Shown here piece after piece: positions 4,505-5,299 of a stretch of DNA of 5,299 bases. This DNA is from Caldifarciminota bacterium UBA3073. GTDB taxonomy: Bacteria > Hydrothermota > UBA3073. The notes beneath the pieces are model-generated. The model made no database searches. It worked only from the letters and a program-made list of their open reading frames with translations, and was not told the origin of the DNA. Positions within the stretch are counted from its first letter, which is position 1; each line of letters opens with the position of its first letter. A program made the translations under genes and the position numbers. The stretch is from contig DFBT01000059.1 of the NCBI GenBank assembly GCA_002366725.1, forward strand, positions 1 through 5,299, written 5' to 3'.

Positions 4505-4957
4505 ATGCGTATTGGTATCGGATACGATGTTCACAGATTTACACCGGGAAGACCACTTGTATTGGGGGGTGTTGAGATACCTTATGAGATGGGACTTCTT
4601 GCCCACTCTGATGGCGATGTGTTGCTTCATTCAGTGGGTGATGCGATACTCGGTGCATACAGTATGGGGGACCTTGGCAGACATTTTCCCGATACGGATG
4701 AGAAATGGAGGGGTATAAGCAGTGTTTCCATCCTCGAGGAGATTGTGAGAATGACGGGCGCACAGGTAATACATATGGACTCTGTAGTCGTGTGCGAGAG
4801 GCCGAAATTGCGGCCTTATATCCCAAAAATGAGGGGAAAAATAGCTGGTGTACTCGGTATTTCTGTGGGTGCGGTATCGGTGAAGGCAACCACCGAGGAG
4901 GGACTTATCTTGAGGGGAGAGGGAATTGCGGCGTACTCAGTTGTTCTCTGCTCCTGA
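4505..4957 (+). CDS. ispF: 2-C-methyl-D-erythritol 2,4-cyclodiphosphate synthase
   Basis: A 150-residue enzyme, in characterised members a homotrimer, that converts CDP-methylerythritol 2-phosphate to methylerythritol cyclodiphosphate and CMP in the MEP pathway. The zinc ligands are Asp8 and His10 in GIGYDVHRF (4-12) and His42 after AHSDGDVL (33-40). GDLGRHFPDTD (55-65) and KATT (127-130) form the rest of the active site between subunits, and RGEGIA (137-142) follows. Compared with the E. coli enzyme as I recall it, the segment between KATT and RGEG is two residues shorter, and the Gly-Phe-Thr-Gly portion is replaced by Ile-Leu. The start fits the family (MRIGIGYDVH) but has only an AT-rich run before it and no Shine-Dalgarno sequence. 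The 3' end overlaps the converging TPR gene by 21 bp, so no separate terminator fits between them. Confidence 0.96.
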   Translation: MRIGIGYDVHRFTPGRPLVLGGVEIPYEMGLLAHSDGDVLLHSVGDAILGAYSMGDLGRHFPDTDEKWRGISSVSILEEIVRMTGAQVIHMDSVVVCERPKLRPYIPKMRGKIAGVLGISVGAVSVKATTEEGLILRGEGIAAYSVVLCS

Positions 4958-5242
4958 TGCAGATGCGTTTATCTCTTCTATCTTTTTTTTAATCTCCTTT
5001 GCTGATTTCTCATCTCCTATTTTTATATAGAGTTCAGATAGATAACGCATCAGAATAACATTTTTGGGATGCCTTTTTGAGAGAAGTGTTAAATCCTCGA
5101 TCAATTCGTCCTCTCTATTCAGTCTCTCCGATATCCTTAACAACCCCGCATATGCCTCATCTTCCTCGGGGTCAATCTCAAGTACCCTGTTGCAGACGCA
5201 GAGTGGTATAAGGAGGAGAATATATATAACCCAGAGTTTTAT
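4937..5242 (-). CDS. Small TPR-repeat protein, 5' end abnormal or truncated
   Basis: The frame is open from the codon after a TGA at 5243-5245 down to the stop at 4937-4939, about 101 residues. Two good tetratricopeptide repeats are visible. One is a 34-residue unit beginning DEAYAGLLRI and ending KRHPKN. The next contains YLSELYIKIGDEKSAKEI. Before them stands RVLEIDPEE, the typical end of helix B of an earlier TPR, whose first helix is missing. In its place is a hydrophobic run, KLWVIYILLLIPL. No ATG, GTG or TTG lies upstream of a TTG at 5141-5143, and starting there (68 residues) would cut into the TPR region. The gene may start at a rare ATA (5242-5240), or may have lost its 5' part next to the repeat at the window's right end. 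TPRs bind proteins; no specific role can be assigned. Confidence 0.55.
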   Translation of the reverse strand: MKLWVIYILLLIPLCVCNRVLEIDPEEDEAYAGLLRISERLNREDELIEDLTLLSKRHPKNVILMRYLSELYIKIGDEKSAKEIKKKIEEINASASGAENN

Positions 5243-5299
5243 TCAGGTGGGTTGTCCTTTGAAAACAATTTGGAGTTAAGGCGTCAGCCTTTGGAATTA
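5243..5299. repeat. Probable intergenic repeat at window edge with AAGGC/GCCTT hairpin
   Basis: AAGGC (5278-5282) and GCCTT (5287-5291) form a 5-bp stem with a GTCA loop. The surrounding sequence is non-coding in style, and the continuing minus-strand frame (ending near 5180) does not read like a TPR protein. I infer a dispersed repeat, but there is only one copy in the window. The sequence is cut by the window end. Confidence 0.3.

Noticed and set aside
4458..4718. Plus-strand ORF in another frame over the ispF start, and the antisense ORF at 4539-4889
   Set aside because: Both overlap a fully conserved ispF and have no recognisable content. The one starting at 4458 begins inside the repeat block.

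Overview
The window looks like chromosomal DNA of a bacterium with an outer membrane. The evidence is an LptE-like lipoprotein and two enzymes of the bacterial MEP isoprenoid pathway (IspD, IspF). There are no phage, plasmid, transposase or CRISPR genes. The genes are ordinary housekeeping genes, but the spaces between them are unusually long and crowded with short palindromes, degenerate tandem repeats and nested inverted repeats. That intergenic style recalls genomes of several uncultivated bacterial lineages; I cannot name the phylum from this sequence.

Layout. Positions 1-321 are intergenic and hold repeats. On the minus strand, cca (tRNA nucleotidyltransferase, 2115 to 940) is followed by an lptE-like lipoprotein gene (780 to 322), with a 139-bp repeat block between them that reaches into the cca stop codon. 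The divergent region 2116-2427 holds a 7-bp tandem array, an 8-bp tandem array and a near-consensus sigma70-type promoter that reads right. The plus strand then carries a DPM1-type polyprenyl-phosphate glycosyltransferase (2428-3180), ispD (3447-4133) and ispF (4505-4957), separated by repeat-filled gaps of 266 and 371 bp. At the right end, a minus-strand gene for a small TPR protein converges on ispF, overlaps its 3' end by 21 bp and lacks a standard start codon.

How the genes fit together. IspD and IspF catalyse the third and fifth steps of the MEP pathway, which makes the C5 units for polyprenyl phosphates. The glycosyltransferase upstream uses a polyprenyl phosphate as sugar acceptor, so the plus-strand cluster plausibly joins lipid-carrier supply to lipid-carrier use in envelope glycan synthesis. 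The lptE-like gene is also an envelope gene. cca is an unrelated tRNA maturation gene.

I see no new multi-gene system. The most interesting signal is in the repeats. Two repeat families each occur here once with and once without a precisely placed small palindrome (20 bp and 33 bp), as expected of very small mobile elements that insert into other repeats. A 357-bp block of roughly concentric inverted repeats almost exactly fills the ispD-ispF gap.
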